A stretch of 64,000 nucleotides of DNA, from assembly GCF_009728465.1 (NCBI RefSeq), contig NZ_WOCD01000005.1, positions 496,001 to 560,000 on the forward strand. The letters run 5' to 3'. The notes beneath the pieces were generated by a model. The model saw only the letters and a list, made by a program, of their open reading frames with translations, did not search any database and was not told where the DNA came from. Positions 18,591-29,102 of the stretch are shown here, in pieces. Each line of letters opens with the position of its first letter. The stretch's first letter is position 1. The DNA comes from Psychrosphaera haliotis (GTDB lineage: Bacteria; Pseudomonadota; Gammaproteobacteria; Enterobacterales; Alteromonadaceae). Made by a program: the position numbers and the translations under genes.

Positions 18591-20643
18591 ATGTCTGAAT
18601 CTAACAACCCATTATTATCTGATTTTCAATTGCCGCCATTCTCAAAAATTAAGCCGGAGCATGTTAAACCGGCTGTTGAGGCGTTGATTAAAGAGTGCAA
18701 AGAAGCCATTAACAAAGCCGTTTCTGAAGCAGAACCAACTTGGAAAACCTTAGTAGAAGACGTTGAAAAGGCAGACAATAAACTATCCAAAGCCTGGTCA
18801 CCTGTTTCTCACATGAACTCAGTGGTAAGTACTGACGAAATGCGTGACGCGTACGAATCTTGTCTTCCTATTTTAAGTGAATACGGTACTTGGGTTGGCC
18901 AGCATGCTGAACTATTTAAAGCGTACGAGAAACCTAAGTAAATCAAGCCAGTTTGATTCTCTTAATGCCGCTCAGCAAAAAGTCATCACAAATGCACTTC
19001 GTGATTTCAAATTATCAGGTATCGATTTACCACCAGAGCAGCAAAAACGATATGGCGAAATTCAAAGCCGCCTTTCAGATTTAAGCTCACAGTTTAGTAA
19101 TAATGTTTTAGATGCTACGCATGCATGGCAGAAAGTCATCACAGATGAATCTGAATTAGCCGGCCTACCTGAGTCAGCGATTGCCGCCGCTAAGCAAACG
19201 GCTGAAATGAAAGAGCTTGACGGTTACCTGTTTACGCTAGACTTCCCAAGCTACTTGCCAGTGATGACTTACTCTGATAACGCGTCTTTACGCCAAGAAA
19301 TGTACACCGCATTTACCACTAGAGCGTCTGAAGAAGGCCCGAATGCAGGTGAATTTAATAACACCGATATAATGGAAGAGATCATGGCACTTCGTCATGA
19401 GGTCTCTAATTTACTTGGCTTTGATAGTTATGCTGACAAGTCTGTTGCAACAAAAATGGCGTCATCGCCTGAGCAAGTAACTGAGTTTTTAACGCAACTT
19501 GCAGAAAAATCGGTCCCTCAGGCCAAACAAGAAGTGGCTGAGCTTAAAGCGTTCGCTAAAGATGAACATGGTGTTTCAGACCTAAATCCTTGGGATTACA
19601 CTTACTACGGTGAGAAGTTAAAACAAGCTAAATACTCTATTTCAGACGAACAGTTACGTCCTTATTTCCCAGCTGAAACCGTTGTAAATGGCCTGTTTAA
19701 AACCGTAGAACGTTTGTTTGGCATTACCGTTAAAAAGCACGCAGAAACCGTTGATACTTGGCATAAAGACGTTCAGTTTTTTGATATTTACGATCAAGAA
19801 AGTGAATACCGTGGTAGCTTTTTCTTAGACTTATATGCTCGCGAGAAAAAACGTGGTGGTGCTTGGATGGACGATTGCCAAGGCCGAATTAAGTTTTCCA
19901 CTGGTGAACTACAAACCCCAATTGCTTATTTAACGTGTAACTTTAATCAGCCTATTGGTGACCAACCTGCCCTATTTACTCACGATGAAGTAGTTACTTT
20001 GTTCCACGAATTTGGACATGGTATTCACCATATGCTTACGCAAGTTGACGAAGCTGCGGTTTCTGGAATAAATGGTGTAGCTTGGGATGCTGTTGAATTA
20101 CCAAGTCAGTTTTTAGAAAACTGGTGTTATGAAGAAGAGGCGTTATCGTTTATTTCTGGCCACTTTGAGACGAACGAACCTTTACCTAAAGATTTGTTAG
20201 ACAAAATGCTAGCGGCTAAAAACTTCCAATCAGCGATGATGATGGTTCGCCAATTAGAATTCAGCCTGTTTGACTTCAGAATTCACGCAGAATACAAACC
20301 TGAGACTGGCGCTCGTATTCAGGAAATTTTAGATGATGTTAGAACGACAGTGTCTGTTATTACGCCTCCGTCATTTAACCGCTTCCAACATAGCTTTGGA
20401 CACATCTTTGCAGGTGGCTACGCCGCTGGTTATTACAGCTACAAGTGGGCTGAAGTATTATCAGCCGATGCCTTTTCTAAATTTGAAGAAGACGGTATCT
20501 TTAACTCCACAACAGGTCACTCGTTCTTAACTAATATTTTAGAGCGTGGTGGAAGCCAAGAGCCAATGGAGCTATTCAAAGCCTTCAGAGGTCGTGAGCC
20601 AGAAATTGATGCTCTGCTTCGTCACTCTGGTATTGCAGCCTAA
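18591..20643 (+). pseudogene. prlC: Oligopeptidase A with a +1 frameshift (pseudogene or sequence error)
   Basis: M3-family cytoplasmic zinc oligopeptidase that degrades signal peptides and small peptides. The reading frame breaks at 18933-18934: the first frame (18591-18941) ends after AELFKAYEKPK, and the rest continues in the +1 frame to 20643. Removing one C of AAACCTAAG gives AYEKLSKSSQFDSLN, which aligns residue for residue with the E. coli enzyme. The restored product would be 683 aa against 680. The HEFGH zinc motif and the downstream Glu region are intact in the second part. All other regions are well conserved, so recent mutation or sequencing error is likely. Confidence 0.93.
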
Positions 20644-20666
20644 AGTTTTAAACATTTAAAGGCTTC

Positions 20667-20706
20667 GCCGCGTATTGGTTTTTTCGTAAGCCAAGCGCGG
20701 CTTTTT
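20667..20706 (+). terminator. Terminator after prlC
   Basis: Arms GCCGCG-TA-TTGG (20667-20678) and CCAA-G-CGCGGC (20691-20701), then T5 to 20706. Confidence 0.85.
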
Positions 20707-20731
20707 AGTAATAAGTCATCGAGAATAAAAT

Positions 20732-21436
20732 ATGAGTATTAAAAACCTCGAGCCGTTTCGAGATATATTAAACCGAGCGATTGAACGCAAAGGCAGTAAA
20801 AGCATTGTTTTTGCAATGGCCGGTGTCAATGAGCCTAAGCCTGATTTAGCACAAATCTCTGATGACAGATGGTTAGCTCAGTTTAGTAAACAAATTTTTC
20901 AAAGTGGGTTTGTTTGGCGCGTTGTGGAACAAAAATGGCCTGGTTTTGAGGAAGTGTTTTTTAGTTTTGATATTGAAAAAATACTGATGATGCCTGACGA
21001 AATGTGGGAAGCAAAATGCAAAGACGAGCGCATTATTCGTAATGGCAAAAAAGTGATGTGTATAAAAGACAACGCTCAAATGATTTACGAAGTATCTGAA
21101 GAGCATGGTTCTTTTGGTCAGTTCATCGCTAATTGGCCTAAAGACGACGTGATTGGACTTTGGGCTCATTTAAAAAAGCATGGCGCTCGACTCGGCGGTA
21201 ATACCGGCCCATATGCTCTTCGATTTTTAGGCGTAGATACTTTTCTACTAAGTCGTGACAACGAGGCTTACTTTAGAGCTTATAAACTCATTGATGGCGG
21301 CCTGAATACTAAAAAGAGCCAAACTATGATCCAAGACTGTTTTAAACAATGGCATGACGAAACTGGGTTTGGTTATTCGGCATTAAGTCGTATTTTGTCA
21401 TTCTCAGTTGGCGACAACGTAGTAGGTATGCGATGA
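20732..21436 (+). CDS. DNA-3-methyladenine glycosylase I-family protein
   Basis: A 234-aa member of the Tag-like helix-hairpin-helix family (COG2818 type). The block [27 protein letters not shown] matches the conserved Tag core, and [18 protein letters not shown] occupies the HhH region. Members excise alkylated adenine. The classical Tag zinc-ligand pattern is not obvious, so activity may differ. The stop overlaps the rsmJ start by 4 nt, indicating translational coupling. It is inserted between prlC and rsmJ, which are otherwise close neighbours in many gammaproteobacteria. Confidence 0.8.
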   Translation: MSIKNLEPFRDILNRAIERKGSKSIVFAMAGVNEPKPDLAQISDDRWLAQFSKQIFQSGFVWRVVEQKWPGFEEVFFSFDIEKILMMPDEMWEAKCKDERIIRNGKKVMCIKDNAQMIYEVSEEHGSFGQFIANWPKDDVIGLWAHLKKHGARLGGNTGPYALRFLGVDTFLLSRDNEAYFRAYKLIDGGLNTKKSQTMIQDCFKQWHDETGFGYSALSRILSFSVGDNVVGMR

Positions 21437-22206
21437 GTGAACAAAGCTCCACTTTGAAGTTTTTCCAATGGCAACAAGCGCCGTTAAGCATTATCGAATT
21501 AACTGAAAAATTTGATTGGCAGCAAGTTAACCACCAACCAACTGATGAACTTCATGCGCTTTTTGAAGACGACCAACTTAAGCTCACCATTGATGGCAAA
21601 ACTAAAATTTCTGTGGACTTTGCCGGCGGCGCTAATGCCCACAGGCAAAAGTTTGGAGGCGGAAAAGGTCAAGCCGTCGCTAAGGCGGTTGGATTAAACA
21701 AAGGCGCAACGCCAACGGTACTAGATGCAACCGCCGGTATGGGTAAAGATGCATTTGTATTGGCCTCACTAGGTTGCAAGATGACCTTAGTTGAACGCCA
21801 AGTGCCTGTCTATTTAATGCTTGAAGACGGCTTTAGACGTGCATTGCAAAGTGAAGAGTTACCTTGGTTTAGTGAACGCATGACCGTCATTAACAACTCC
21901 TCTCAAAACGCGTTACAAACAGCCATAGACAATAAAGATGAATACGATGTGGTTTATCTTGATCCTATGTTTCCGCACCGAGAAAAGTCAGCCGCGGTCA
22001 AAAAAGACATGGCCATTTTTCAACAGTTTGTAGGCACAGACAACGATGCCGATGAATTACTGCCATTAGCCATGCAAGTGGCAACAAAAAGAGTTGTTGT
22101 GAAACGACCTGACTATGCTCCGTTTTTAAATGGGCAAACGCCAAGTACTCAAATTAAGACTAAAAAAAATCGTTTTGATGTTTATGTCAAAGCGGCCATG
22201 AAATAG
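21433..22206 (+). CDS. rsmJ: 16S rRNA (guanine1516-N2)-methyltransferase
   Basis: SAM-dependent methyltransferase acting on 16S rRNA G1516. The SAM motif is [19 protein letters not shown] with the acidic residue in LVERQ. The catalytic-type motif [19 protein letters not shown] is diagnostic of RsmJ (YhiQ). The length of 257 aa is normal. It overlaps the upstream glycosylase-like gene by ATGA. Confidence 0.95.
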   Translation: MSEQSSTLKFFQWQQAPLSIIELTEKFDWQQVNHQPTDELHALFEDDQLKLTIDGKTKISVDFAGGANAHRQKFGGGKGQAVAKAVGLNKGATPTVLDATAGMGKDAFVLASLGCKMTLVERQVPVYLMLEDGFRRALQSEELPWFSERMTVINNSSQNALQTAIDNKDEYDVVYLDPMFPHREKSAAVKKDMAIFQQFVGTDNDADELLPLAMQVATKRVVVKRPDYAPFLNGQTPSTQIKTKKNRFDVYVKAAMK

Positions 22207-22260
22207 ATGCGGCGATAACAAACCGTACCTAACAAAAGTATTGAAAAACAGGATTAAATT

Positions 22261-22734
22261 ATGATTAAAGTAAATGAAGCATTACCAAACGTAGATTTTC
22301 AATTTCGCAAAGACGGCTCAACAGTAACAACCAATACAGCGGAGTTATTCGCAAATAAAAAGGTCGTGCTTTTTGCTGTACCAGGCGCGTTTACACCCAC
22401 TTGTTCAGAAGCACATGTGCCAGGTTATGTTGCTTTAGCGGATAAAATTAAAGCAAAAGGCGTTGATACTATTATTTGTATTTCCGTCAACGATGCCTTT
22501 GTGATGGACGCTTGGGGTAAGTCTCAAAATGCTGACGAGCTAATTATGCTTGCTGATGGCGGCGCGGATTTTCATAACCAAACGGGCCTAAGTAAAGATA
22601 CCGGCTTATTTGGTGGCACTCGTGCTCTTCGCTATTCAATGTTAGTTGAGAATGGTGTGGTGACTCAATTAAATGTAGAAGCGCCACAAGAGTTTAAACT
22701 CAGTGACGCTGAAACTATGTTGTCGCAGCTCTAA
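22261..22734 (+). CDS. Prx5-type peroxiredoxin
   Basis: A 157-aa atypical thiol peroxidase that reduces hydroperoxides. The peroxidatic cysteine is Cys48 in PGAFTPTCSEAHVPGY, and the conserved Arg region is GGTRALRYSM. No glutaredoxin domain is fused, so reduction comes from an external partner, probably glutathione/glutaredoxin; gor lies nearby. The stop overlaps the convergent YeeE gene's stop by 3 bases. Confidence 0.93.
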   Translation: MIKVNEALPNVDFQFRKDGSTVTTNTAELFANKKVVLFAVPGAFTPTCSEAHVPGYVALADKIKAKGVDTIICISVNDAFVMDAWGKSQNADELIMLADGGADFHNQTGLSKDTGLFGGTRALRYSMLVENGVVTQLNVEAPQEFKLSDAETMLSQL

Positions 22735-23174
22735 TTAGGCTCTTTTTTATTTCGACCATTCAGCAGGTTTGTTAACCACATGCCTGCTAATACCGCTGCA
22801 AAAAATATAATAAAGTCTGGTTTTAATGTAACTAACTGAACTAGCCCAGGGCCAGGACAAATACCACTTAAGCCCCAACCTAAACCAAACAATACTGATC
22901 CTAAAATTAAGCGTAAATCCACCAGCTTAAAGTCACTGAGTGTAAAGCTATTTGCCAGCAAAGGCGCAGAACGTTTAGAAGTCCAACGCCACACAATCAT
23001 CATAATTCCCATGGCCACTGCCATAACAAAAATTAGGCTTGCATCCCACTTTTCGCCTACGGTTAAAAAGTTAATCACCTTCGCGGGGTTGGTCATTTGG
23101 CTAATGATAAGACCAAGTCCAAAAATTATACCCACCACTAAAGTTAAAGAAAAAGTAACGACTTTGTTTTTCAT
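22731..23174 (-). CDS. YeeE/YedE-family half transporter (C-terminal type)
   Basis: A 147-aa inner-membrane protein with four predicted helices and the conserved cysteine motif GLSGICPGPGLVQL. AAGGAG just upstream supports ATG 23174; the frame is open further to 23285. Together with the partner encoded upstream it would build a complete YeeE/YedE (sulfur-compound, thiosulfate-type) channel split over two genes. The gap to the partner is 11 bp, so they are cotranscribed. Confidence 0.85.
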   Translation of the reverse strand: MKNKVVTFSLTLVVGIIFGLGLIISQMTNPAKVINFLTVGEKWDASLIFVMAVAMGIMMIVWRWTSKRSAPLLANSFTLSDFKLVDLRLILGSVLFGLGWGLSGICPGPGLVQLVTLKPDFIIFFAAVLAGMWLTNLLNGRNKKEPN

Positions 23175-23185
23175 CTCATCACTCC

Positions 23186-23623
23186 TTAACCTAACCAGTA
23201 CATGGCATTGGCTGTTACAAACGCAATAACCATAAAAGTAATAGTGGCGACCCATGAACGAGCTGAAAATCGAGACATGCCACACACGCCATGACCACTA
23301 GTACAGCCGTTTGCCAGTGACGTACCTACGCCAACGAGTAAGCCCGCAACTACAATTAACCACAGCGGTAAATCCAGCTCGCCAACAAGAAGTTCAGGCT
23401 GAACAAGCTGCACAATAACACCCGCGATTAGTAAGCCAGCAACAAACACTAATTTCCAACCTGCTCCTTTTTGAAGCGGGTTTAATAAAGATTGTACTGC
23501 TCCAGATATGCCCGCCACTTTGCCAAATACCATTAACAAAATAGCGCTCGCGATGCCAATAAGCGCGCCACCAACGGACGCACTAATAGGAGTAAATTCT
23601 GTAAGCACGTTTAAAACGCCCAC
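23186..23623 (-). CDS. YeeE/YedE-family half transporter (N-terminal type)
   Basis: A 145-aa inner-membrane protein with about four helices and the hallmark NGCTSGHGVCGMSR motif, whose cysteine in YeeE relays thiosulfate. It is the first half of a split transporter; the second half follows 11 bp downstream. Its start lies inside the last 13 nt of the upstream FadL-like gene, so translation is probably coupled. Substrate is inferred from the family. Confidence 0.87.
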   Translation of the reverse strand: MGVLNVLTEFTPISASVGGALIGIASAILLMVFGKVAGISGAVQSLLNPLQKGAGWKLVFVAGLLIAGVIVQLVQPELLVGELDLPLWLIVVAGLLVGVGTSLANGCTSGHGVCGMSRFSARSWVATITFMVIAFVTANAMYWLG

Positions 23624-24882
23624 TCAAATGAAGCAGCAAAACCACTTTGGCTCATTTCAAGCGTTATGTCTTGATTAGGCGCTAGCATATTACTTCCAGT
23701 CACTGATTTTGATGGTGAGTAAAAGGCCATTAAGCTCAATTTAGTATTATCACCTACCGACTGAGTTAACCCGGCCGTGTAATGCCACTCTTGAACGCCA
23801 GGCGCCAAAATATTAAATAATGTTTGAGTTGAAGGAATAGGTTGTTCGCCATAGGAAACGCCTAATCGCAGTTTTTGCTCTGCTGTGCGCTGCCATTGCC
23901 AACCAAACTTAACCACTGACATGTCTTCCCAGCCAAAACCAGCGCCGTTATCTGCACCCAAAGGCGCAACCATTAAGTTGCTTAGTGGGTTCGCAATGCT
24001 ATTTACTTCAGCGTAATTAATTTTCTGCCAATCTAACAAAAACTGATGTTCCGCAGACGCTTGCCACGCAACACCAACTTGCAGTGAACTTGGTAAGTCA
24101 AAACCACCTTGTTCTGCAAACAAGCCAGCATATTTATCAAATTCATCCATAGATACCGACGAACGGTAGCTAAAACCAACACGTAACGGCTCTGATATTT
24201 GATGTTGAATACCTACTTGAAGGCCCAAACCTGTAGTAGTGTCTGTACCTTGGTTTGACAGATTCTCAGGCGATGATGAAAAGCCGCCAAAACTCGCTAA
24301 ACCCGTTGCCTTAAATTGCTGAACCACAAGCAAAGGTGCAAAACCAACTTGTGTTGATTCAGACACTTTATAACTGAAGGTTGGGCTGATGAATAACTGC
24401 TTAAGATCAACACCGGTTTTACCTGCGTAAAAAGTACCTTGTTCGGCAGCCTGCGCAGCGTACTCTGTATTCATGCCGCCATTCGCATAAACGACAAGAC
24501 CTGCATTCCACTTGTCGTTAAGCTTTTTACCAATCGCAAATTCAGGGATCACAAAAAGAGAATTACCGCTTTTTTTACCTGGTGACTGAAGATAAAAGCC
24601 TTCCGGTGCATAAAAGTCAGGTTGGGAAATACGATATTCACGATCAGGAGAAAAAAGCTCAGCGCCTACAATAATGCCCGTTTTACCGTTTAAGTAATCT
24701 AGGTTTAATGCGGCAGGGTTTGTAGCGGCAGACATTAAGTCTTCCGAGATGGCAACGCCTGCACCAGCCATACCTTTATGGCTAGTTCCATAACCATGAG
24801 TAAAGTAACCATTGGTTGCACTGGCAACAGGTGACACAGCAACACTGGCTGCTATTACACTTAATACAAATTGCTTTTTCAT
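23611..24882 (-). CDS. FadL/OmpP1-family outer-membrane channel
   Basis: A 423-aa outer-membrane protein with a signal peptide cut near ASA-TNGYF. The N-terminal hatch contains the family pattern GMAGAGVAISEDLMSAATNPAAL, followed by a beta barrel ending in F (SFEWAF). FadL members take up hydrophobic molecules such as long-chain fatty acids. Here it overlaps by 13 nt the first of two YeeE/YedE genes, which ties it to import of a sulfur compound (inference). Confidence 0.85.
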   Translation of the reverse strand: MKKQFVLSVIAASVAVSPVASATNGYFTHGYGTSHKGMAGAGVAISEDLMSAATNPAALNLDYLNGKTGIIVGAELFSPDREYRISQPDFYAPEGFYLQSPGKKSGNSLFVIPEFAIGKKLNDKWNAGLVVYANGGMNTEYAAQAAEQGTFYAGKTGVDLKQLFISPTFSYKVSESTQVGFAPLLVVQQFKATGLASFGGFSSSPENLSNQGTDTTTGLGLQVGIQHQISEPLRVGFSYRSSVSMDEFDKYAGLFAEQGGFDLPSSLQVGVAWQASAEHQFLLDWQKINYAEVNSIANPLSNLMVAPLGADNGAGFGWEDMSVVKFGWQWQRTAEQKLRLGVSYGEQPIPSTQTLFNILAPGVQEWHYTAGLTQSVGDNTKLSLMAFYSPSKSVTGSNMLAPNQDITLEMSQSGFAASFEWAF

Positions 24883-25108
24883 TTATAAAACCTTGAATAA
24901 ATATTATGGGCGAATACTAGTCAAGGTTTGTTATTTCAAAAAAGAATTTAAAAAGATTATATATACCGAAAGTGAATAAAGAAGTTAGCTTATCAGCAGC
25001 AAACCTCTTCACTTCAAACACTTAATCTTAGGTACAAGTTAGCCGTTATTTATAATCGATGAATTAATTAAAAACTCAAATAACTGTAAAAACGGATTTC
25101 TTACTGAT

Positions 25109-26002
25109 TTAAAGCGTCACTTTTAGTTTCTTCATATTGCGATAACTCGAATAGCTGTACACCACTAACGCAGCCCAAATAAATCCAAAGGTGACCCAAC
25201 GTTCTTGGTCAAACTGTTCGTGGTAATAGAAAACGGCAAACATAAACATTATGCTTGGGCCAATGTATTGGAAAAAGCCTAAGGTTGAGTATTCAAGTCT
25301 GCGAGCCGCTTCTACAAAGCACAGTAACGGCGCTGTGGTTACGAGCCCTGCTCCAATAATTAACGCATTTAAATACCAGCTATTTTCTAACAAATTAGCC
25401 GCTGGACTGTCCGCAAAACCATACCAATACACAATCGCTGGCAATATCAAAACAAGTGACTCGATTAATAGCCCAGGCATTGCGTCTACCGCTGCTAACT
25501 TTCTTATTAGCCCGTATATTGCAAAACTAATAGCCAAGCTAAACGCAATTATAGGGAATGAGCCAAAGGTAACCACTTGAATCATTACACCAACGACAGC
25601 AAGTGCGACGGCCGCATATTGTAATTTGGACAGCCGCTCTTTTAAGAATAAGGTGCCTAAGGCGATATTAAGAAGTGGATTAATGTAATAACCTAAACTT
25701 GCATCCAGAATATGGTCATTGTTAATCGACCAAATAAATAACCACCAGTTAAAGCCCAGCAATGTGGCACTAATGACAAGGACCAGCAGGGTTTTAGGAT
25801 CAGTTAGTATTGCCTTAACTTTGTGTAAATTTTTACGAAGACCAATGATCACAACGAGCAGTAATGCAGACCAAATCACGCGGTGCGCAAGAATTTCCAA
25901 CGACGGCATAAACTGTAGTTGTTTAAAAAACAGCGGCGCTAGGCCCCACATGACAAATGCAAAAACTGCGTAAATCATGCCGTGTTTGGTTTCTAATTTC
26001 AT
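25109..26002 (-). CDS. rarD: RarD-type EamA/DMT permease
   Basis: A 297-aa inner-membrane protein with ten helices in two EamA repeats. The N-terminus GMIYAVFAFVMWGLAPLFFK with EILAHRVIWSALL is typical of RarD. Substrate unknown in the family (drug/metabolite transporter superfamily). It is transcribed alone. No clear terminator was seen in the 226 bp beyond it, which also hold the fadL-like promoter. Confidence 0.88.
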   Translation of the reverse strand: MKLETKHGMIYAVFAFVMWGLAPLFFKQLQFMPSLEILAHRVIWSALLLVVIIGLRKNLHKVKAILTDPKTLLVLVISATLLGFNWWLFIWSINNDHILDASLGYYINPLLNIALGTLFLKERLSKLQYAAVALAVVGVMIQVVTFGSFPIIAFSLAISFAIYGLIRKLAAVDAMPGLLIESLVLILPAIVYWYGFADSPAANLLENSWYLNALIIGAGLVTTAPLLCFVEAARRLEYSTLGFFQYIGPSIMFMFAVFYYHEQFDQERWVTFGFIWAALVVYSYSSYRNMKKLKVTL

Positions 26003-26145
26003 TTAGTGATCTCTAATTTAGGTAATAGCGAGTTAAGCAATAACGATTTATTTAACATAGACCTAGGTAGTAATACCATAGGAGCAAGCTGTTAATTAAA
26101 ATAAGTTAAGTTGGGTTAAGTACAATTGGATTAAGTATAGGTGGA

Positions 26146-26601
26146 TTAACCAACTAGGTAAGTTCCTGTTCCAAAGGCAATTTGATCGCCTTTATTATTG
26201 TGTAGTTCCATACGGCAAACACAAACCCGACTCCCTGAACGAATTAGTTTAGCCGACGCAATAAATTCATCTCCTCGTCCTGGCCTTAAATAGTCAGTTC
26301 GTAAATCGATGGTGCCTACACGTTTTGTAAATTCAACTAGTTGCTCTTGGTTAACAATGTCCATATTGTCCAGTCGGCTATAAATGGCGAGTATGCCACC
26401 TACCGTATCTAACGCAGTTGCTGTTACACCGCCATGCAAGATTTTTTGCATTGGATTGCCCATTAGCTTGTCGTCCCAAGCAAATCTAATTTCCGCTTTG
26501 TCTGACTCACAAATAGTGATGTTCAAGCCCAAATTTTTATTAAAGTTCAAGCTATTAAAAACACTCGTTAACCAAAGTTGAATTTCTTGTTTAGATAACA
26601 T
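26146..26601 (-). CDS. PaaI-like hotdog thioesterase
   Basis: A 151-aa acyl-CoA thioesterase-type hotdog protein. The catalytic region is KILHGGVTATALDTVGGI, and the C-terminal half ends with the substrate-channel strand FGTGTYLVG. The frame is open to 26649, but ATG 26601 has AGGGA at the right distance. Its start is only 14 bp from the first possible recQ start on the other strand, so the two promoters must overlap coding sequence. Substrate unknown. Confidence 0.85.
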   Translation of the reverse strand: MLSKQEIQLWLTSVFNSLNFNKNLGLNITICESDKAEIRFAWDDKLMGNPMQKILHGGVTATALDTVGGILAIYSRLDNMDIVNQEQLVEFTKRVGTIDLRTDYLRPGRGDEFIASAKLIRSGSRVCVCRMELHNNKGDQIAFGTGTYLVG

Positions 26602-26615
26602 ACTTTTCCCTGCCC

Positions 26616-28482
26616 ATGTTGAAGGTTGAGATGGTACAATGCTCACCAAGTTGTGTCACATCTAAAGTTAAGAATCTTTTGTCTGAATTAACAAACTCTC
26701 CAATTAGCGTTTTAAAACAAGTCTTTGGCTACTCTGAATTTAGAGAAGGGCAGCAAGCTGTTGTTGACGCGAGCCTAAGCGGCCAAGATGTAATGGTACT
26801 GATGCCAACGGGCGGCGGTAAAAGTTTGTGTTATCAAATTCCTGCGTTAATTTTAGATAAGGTCACTATCGTTGTGACGCCTTTGCTTTCGTTAATGAAA
26901 GACCAGGTAGACCAGCTATTGGAATCAGGCGTTGCAGCAGCATTTGTTAACAGCCAACAGACTCGTGAACAACAGTCTCACATCCTAAATCAGTTACAGC
27001 ATGGCGAAATTAAAATTCTTTATGTGTCTCCTGAGCGCTTACTGCAATACCAGTTTTTAGAACACATTAAGTTTTGTGGTGTTGGTTTGTTTGCCATCGA
27101 TGAAGCTCACTGTTTGTCGCATTGGGGCCACGACTTTAGGCAAGATTATTTACGCCTAAACATGATTAAACAGCACTTTCCAAATGTTCCCATTATGGCG
27201 CTAACGGCAACGGCTGATAGAGCTACTCGCTACGATATTGCGGCGCAACTGCAGCTACAAGATCCGTTAGTTCATACCGGTAGTTTTGATCGCCCTAACC
27301 TGCGATTCACTATTGAAGAAAAGTTTAAGCCGCTGAGTCAGTTAATGACATTTATGAAATCTCAGTCTGATCAGTCCGGTATTATATATTGTTCAAGTCG
27401 AGCAAGGGTTGACGATATAGCCGAAAAGCTTATTGCGAAAGGTTATCGAGCGGCAGCCTACCATGCAGGTTATGACACAGAAACCAGAAACCGCGTTCAA
27501 GAACAATTTCAACGCGACCATGTTCAAATTGTTGTGGCGACGGTTGCTTTTGGTATGGGTATTAACAAGCCTAATATTCGATTTGTTGTGCACTACGACT
27601 TACCGCGCACTATCGAAAGCTATTATCAGGAAACAGGCCGAGCGGGACGTGATGGTTTACCGGCAGAGTGTTTGTTATTTTTTGATTCTGGTGATGCGCC
27701 TCGTATTAAAAAAATGATAGCCGATAATCCCAACGAAGAACGAGTGAAAGTTGAGACTCAACGTTTTAATGCGATGGTGGCATTGGCCGACGCTCAAACT
27801 TGTCGTCGTCAAGTCTTACTCAACTACTTTAACGAATTTAGTAATGATGCCTGCGGCAACTGTGACATTTGTTTAGACCCACCGAAGTCTTTTGATGCCA
27901 CTATTCCAGCGCAGCAAGCCTTGTCTTGTATTTATCGTTGTGAACAACGAGTAGGCATTGGTCATGTGATTGATGTTTTACGTGGTAGTTTAAATAGCCG
28001 AGTCCGTGAACAAAATCACGACCAACTCTCTACGTTTGGCATTGGTAAGACTCAAAGCCATGAATTCTGGATGAGTATCATTCGTCAATTAATTCACCGA
28101 GGTTTTGTAGAGCAAGACATTAGCCGCAACAGCCAGTTGATGCTGACCGATAAGGCCCGCCCAATTTTAAAAGGTGAAGTGGTATTGAACCTAGCTGAAC
28201 CGAGAATTGGTCGTAAAGTTTACGATGAAAAACCTCTGCTGGTTAACTACGACAAACGTTTGTACGCGAGACTTAAAAGCCTTCGACGTTTCTATTGCTG
28301 ATGAGCATGACGTACCACCATTTGTGGTCTTTAATGATGCAACACTGGTGGATATGGCGAATAAGTTGCCAACCAATCAACGTCAGATGTTAGCAGTGTC
28401 TGGTGTAGGTGAAACCAAACTCAAGCGTTATGGAGAGGCCTTTATTCAGGTTATAAATCGCCACCTTGAAAGCGGCGTTTAA
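26616..28482 (+). pseudogene. recQ: RecQ helicase with a +1 frameshift near the HRDC domain (pseudogene or sequence error)
   Basis: ATP-dependent 3'-5' DNA helicase of recombination and repair. Walker A MPTGGGKSLCYQ, DEAH (IDEAHCLSHWGHDF) and motif VI ETGRAGRDGLPAE are intact, as is the zinc-binding CRR..CGNCDIC. The first frame stops at 28301. The HRDC part continues in the +1 frame to 28482. Deleting one T of the TTT at 28289-28291 gives LRRSIADEHDVPPFVVFND, matching E. coli RecQ exactly in spacing. The restored length is about 621 aa against 609. The start is uncertain: 26616, 26631 (AAGG ahead) or TTG 26679. The truncated form keeps the helicase and zinc domains but loses HRDC. Confidence 0.92.
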
Positions 28483-28565
28483 AAAGCTAAACACTAGCTT
28501 ATAACTTTAAGTTTAATTCTTTCAGTTTAGTTCTCTCATTTTTGTTTTCTCATTTTGTTTACAAT

Positions 28566-28610
28566 AAAAAAGCAGCTGTTATGGAGTGACCCATAGAGCT
28601 GCCTTTTCTT
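28566..28610. terminator. Bidirectional terminator between recQ and the cytochrome gene
   Basis: Stem GCAGCT-GT-TATGG with CCATA-G-AGCTGC (28572-28602), A-run on the left and T-rich on the right. The genes on both sides converge here. Confidence 0.85.
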
Positions 28611-28645
28611 AAACTTCGTAACCTATCGCGGCTTAACTAAAGCCC

Positions 28646-28948
28646 CTACTTTAATGACGCGTAATACGCAGCAACATTAATCATGTCTGCGTCCGTTAGC
28701 ATCGTCGCCATTGGCTTCATGATTGCGTTGTTACGCTCACCAGACTTAAACGCCTTTAATTGTTGCACAATGTAAGCTGGTTTTTGTCCCGCTAAATTTG
28801 GGTACGTAGGGATTGCACTAATGCCATTAGCTCCATGACAGGCAGCGCAAGTTGCAGCTTTTGCTTTACCGGCTTCAATATCTGCCGCTTGAACTTGTGT
28901 AGAAAACGCAGCCACAGCCGCAATAGCTAATAAAAATGCTTTTTTCAT
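28646..28948 (-). CDS. Periplasmic class I cytochrome c
   Basis: A 100-aa monohaem cytochrome c exported by a signal peptide cut after VQA. The haem motif is CAACH, and the axial Met lies in [12 protein letters not shown] precedes ATG 28948; the frame is open to 29026. It resembles the c553/c5 or half-c4 type electron carriers feeding terminal oxidases. It is divergent from selO. Confidence 0.92.
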   Translation of the reverse strand: MKKAFLLAIAAVAAFSTQVQAADIEAGKAKAATCAACHGANGISAIPTYPNLAGQKPAYIVQQLKAFKSGERNNAIMKPMATMLTDADMINVAAYYASLK

Positions 28949-29102
28949 ATATACTCCGATTCTCGAAACAAAATAAACTTTAATAAAATTACAGTCACAA
29001 AAGTACTGTAATAAAAATAACACCAAAATCTAAAAACAGCGAATAGCGTATACTGTTTTACTAAGATTTTATTAAGCCAGATCAAAAGGCCTCAGGATAA
29101 TC

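Noticed and set aside
28281-28301. Programmed +1 frameshift in recQ
   Set aside because: There is no prfB-like slippery stop context at the terminating TGA, and the residues just before the stop already leave the conserved family sequence. A simple T insertion explains it better.
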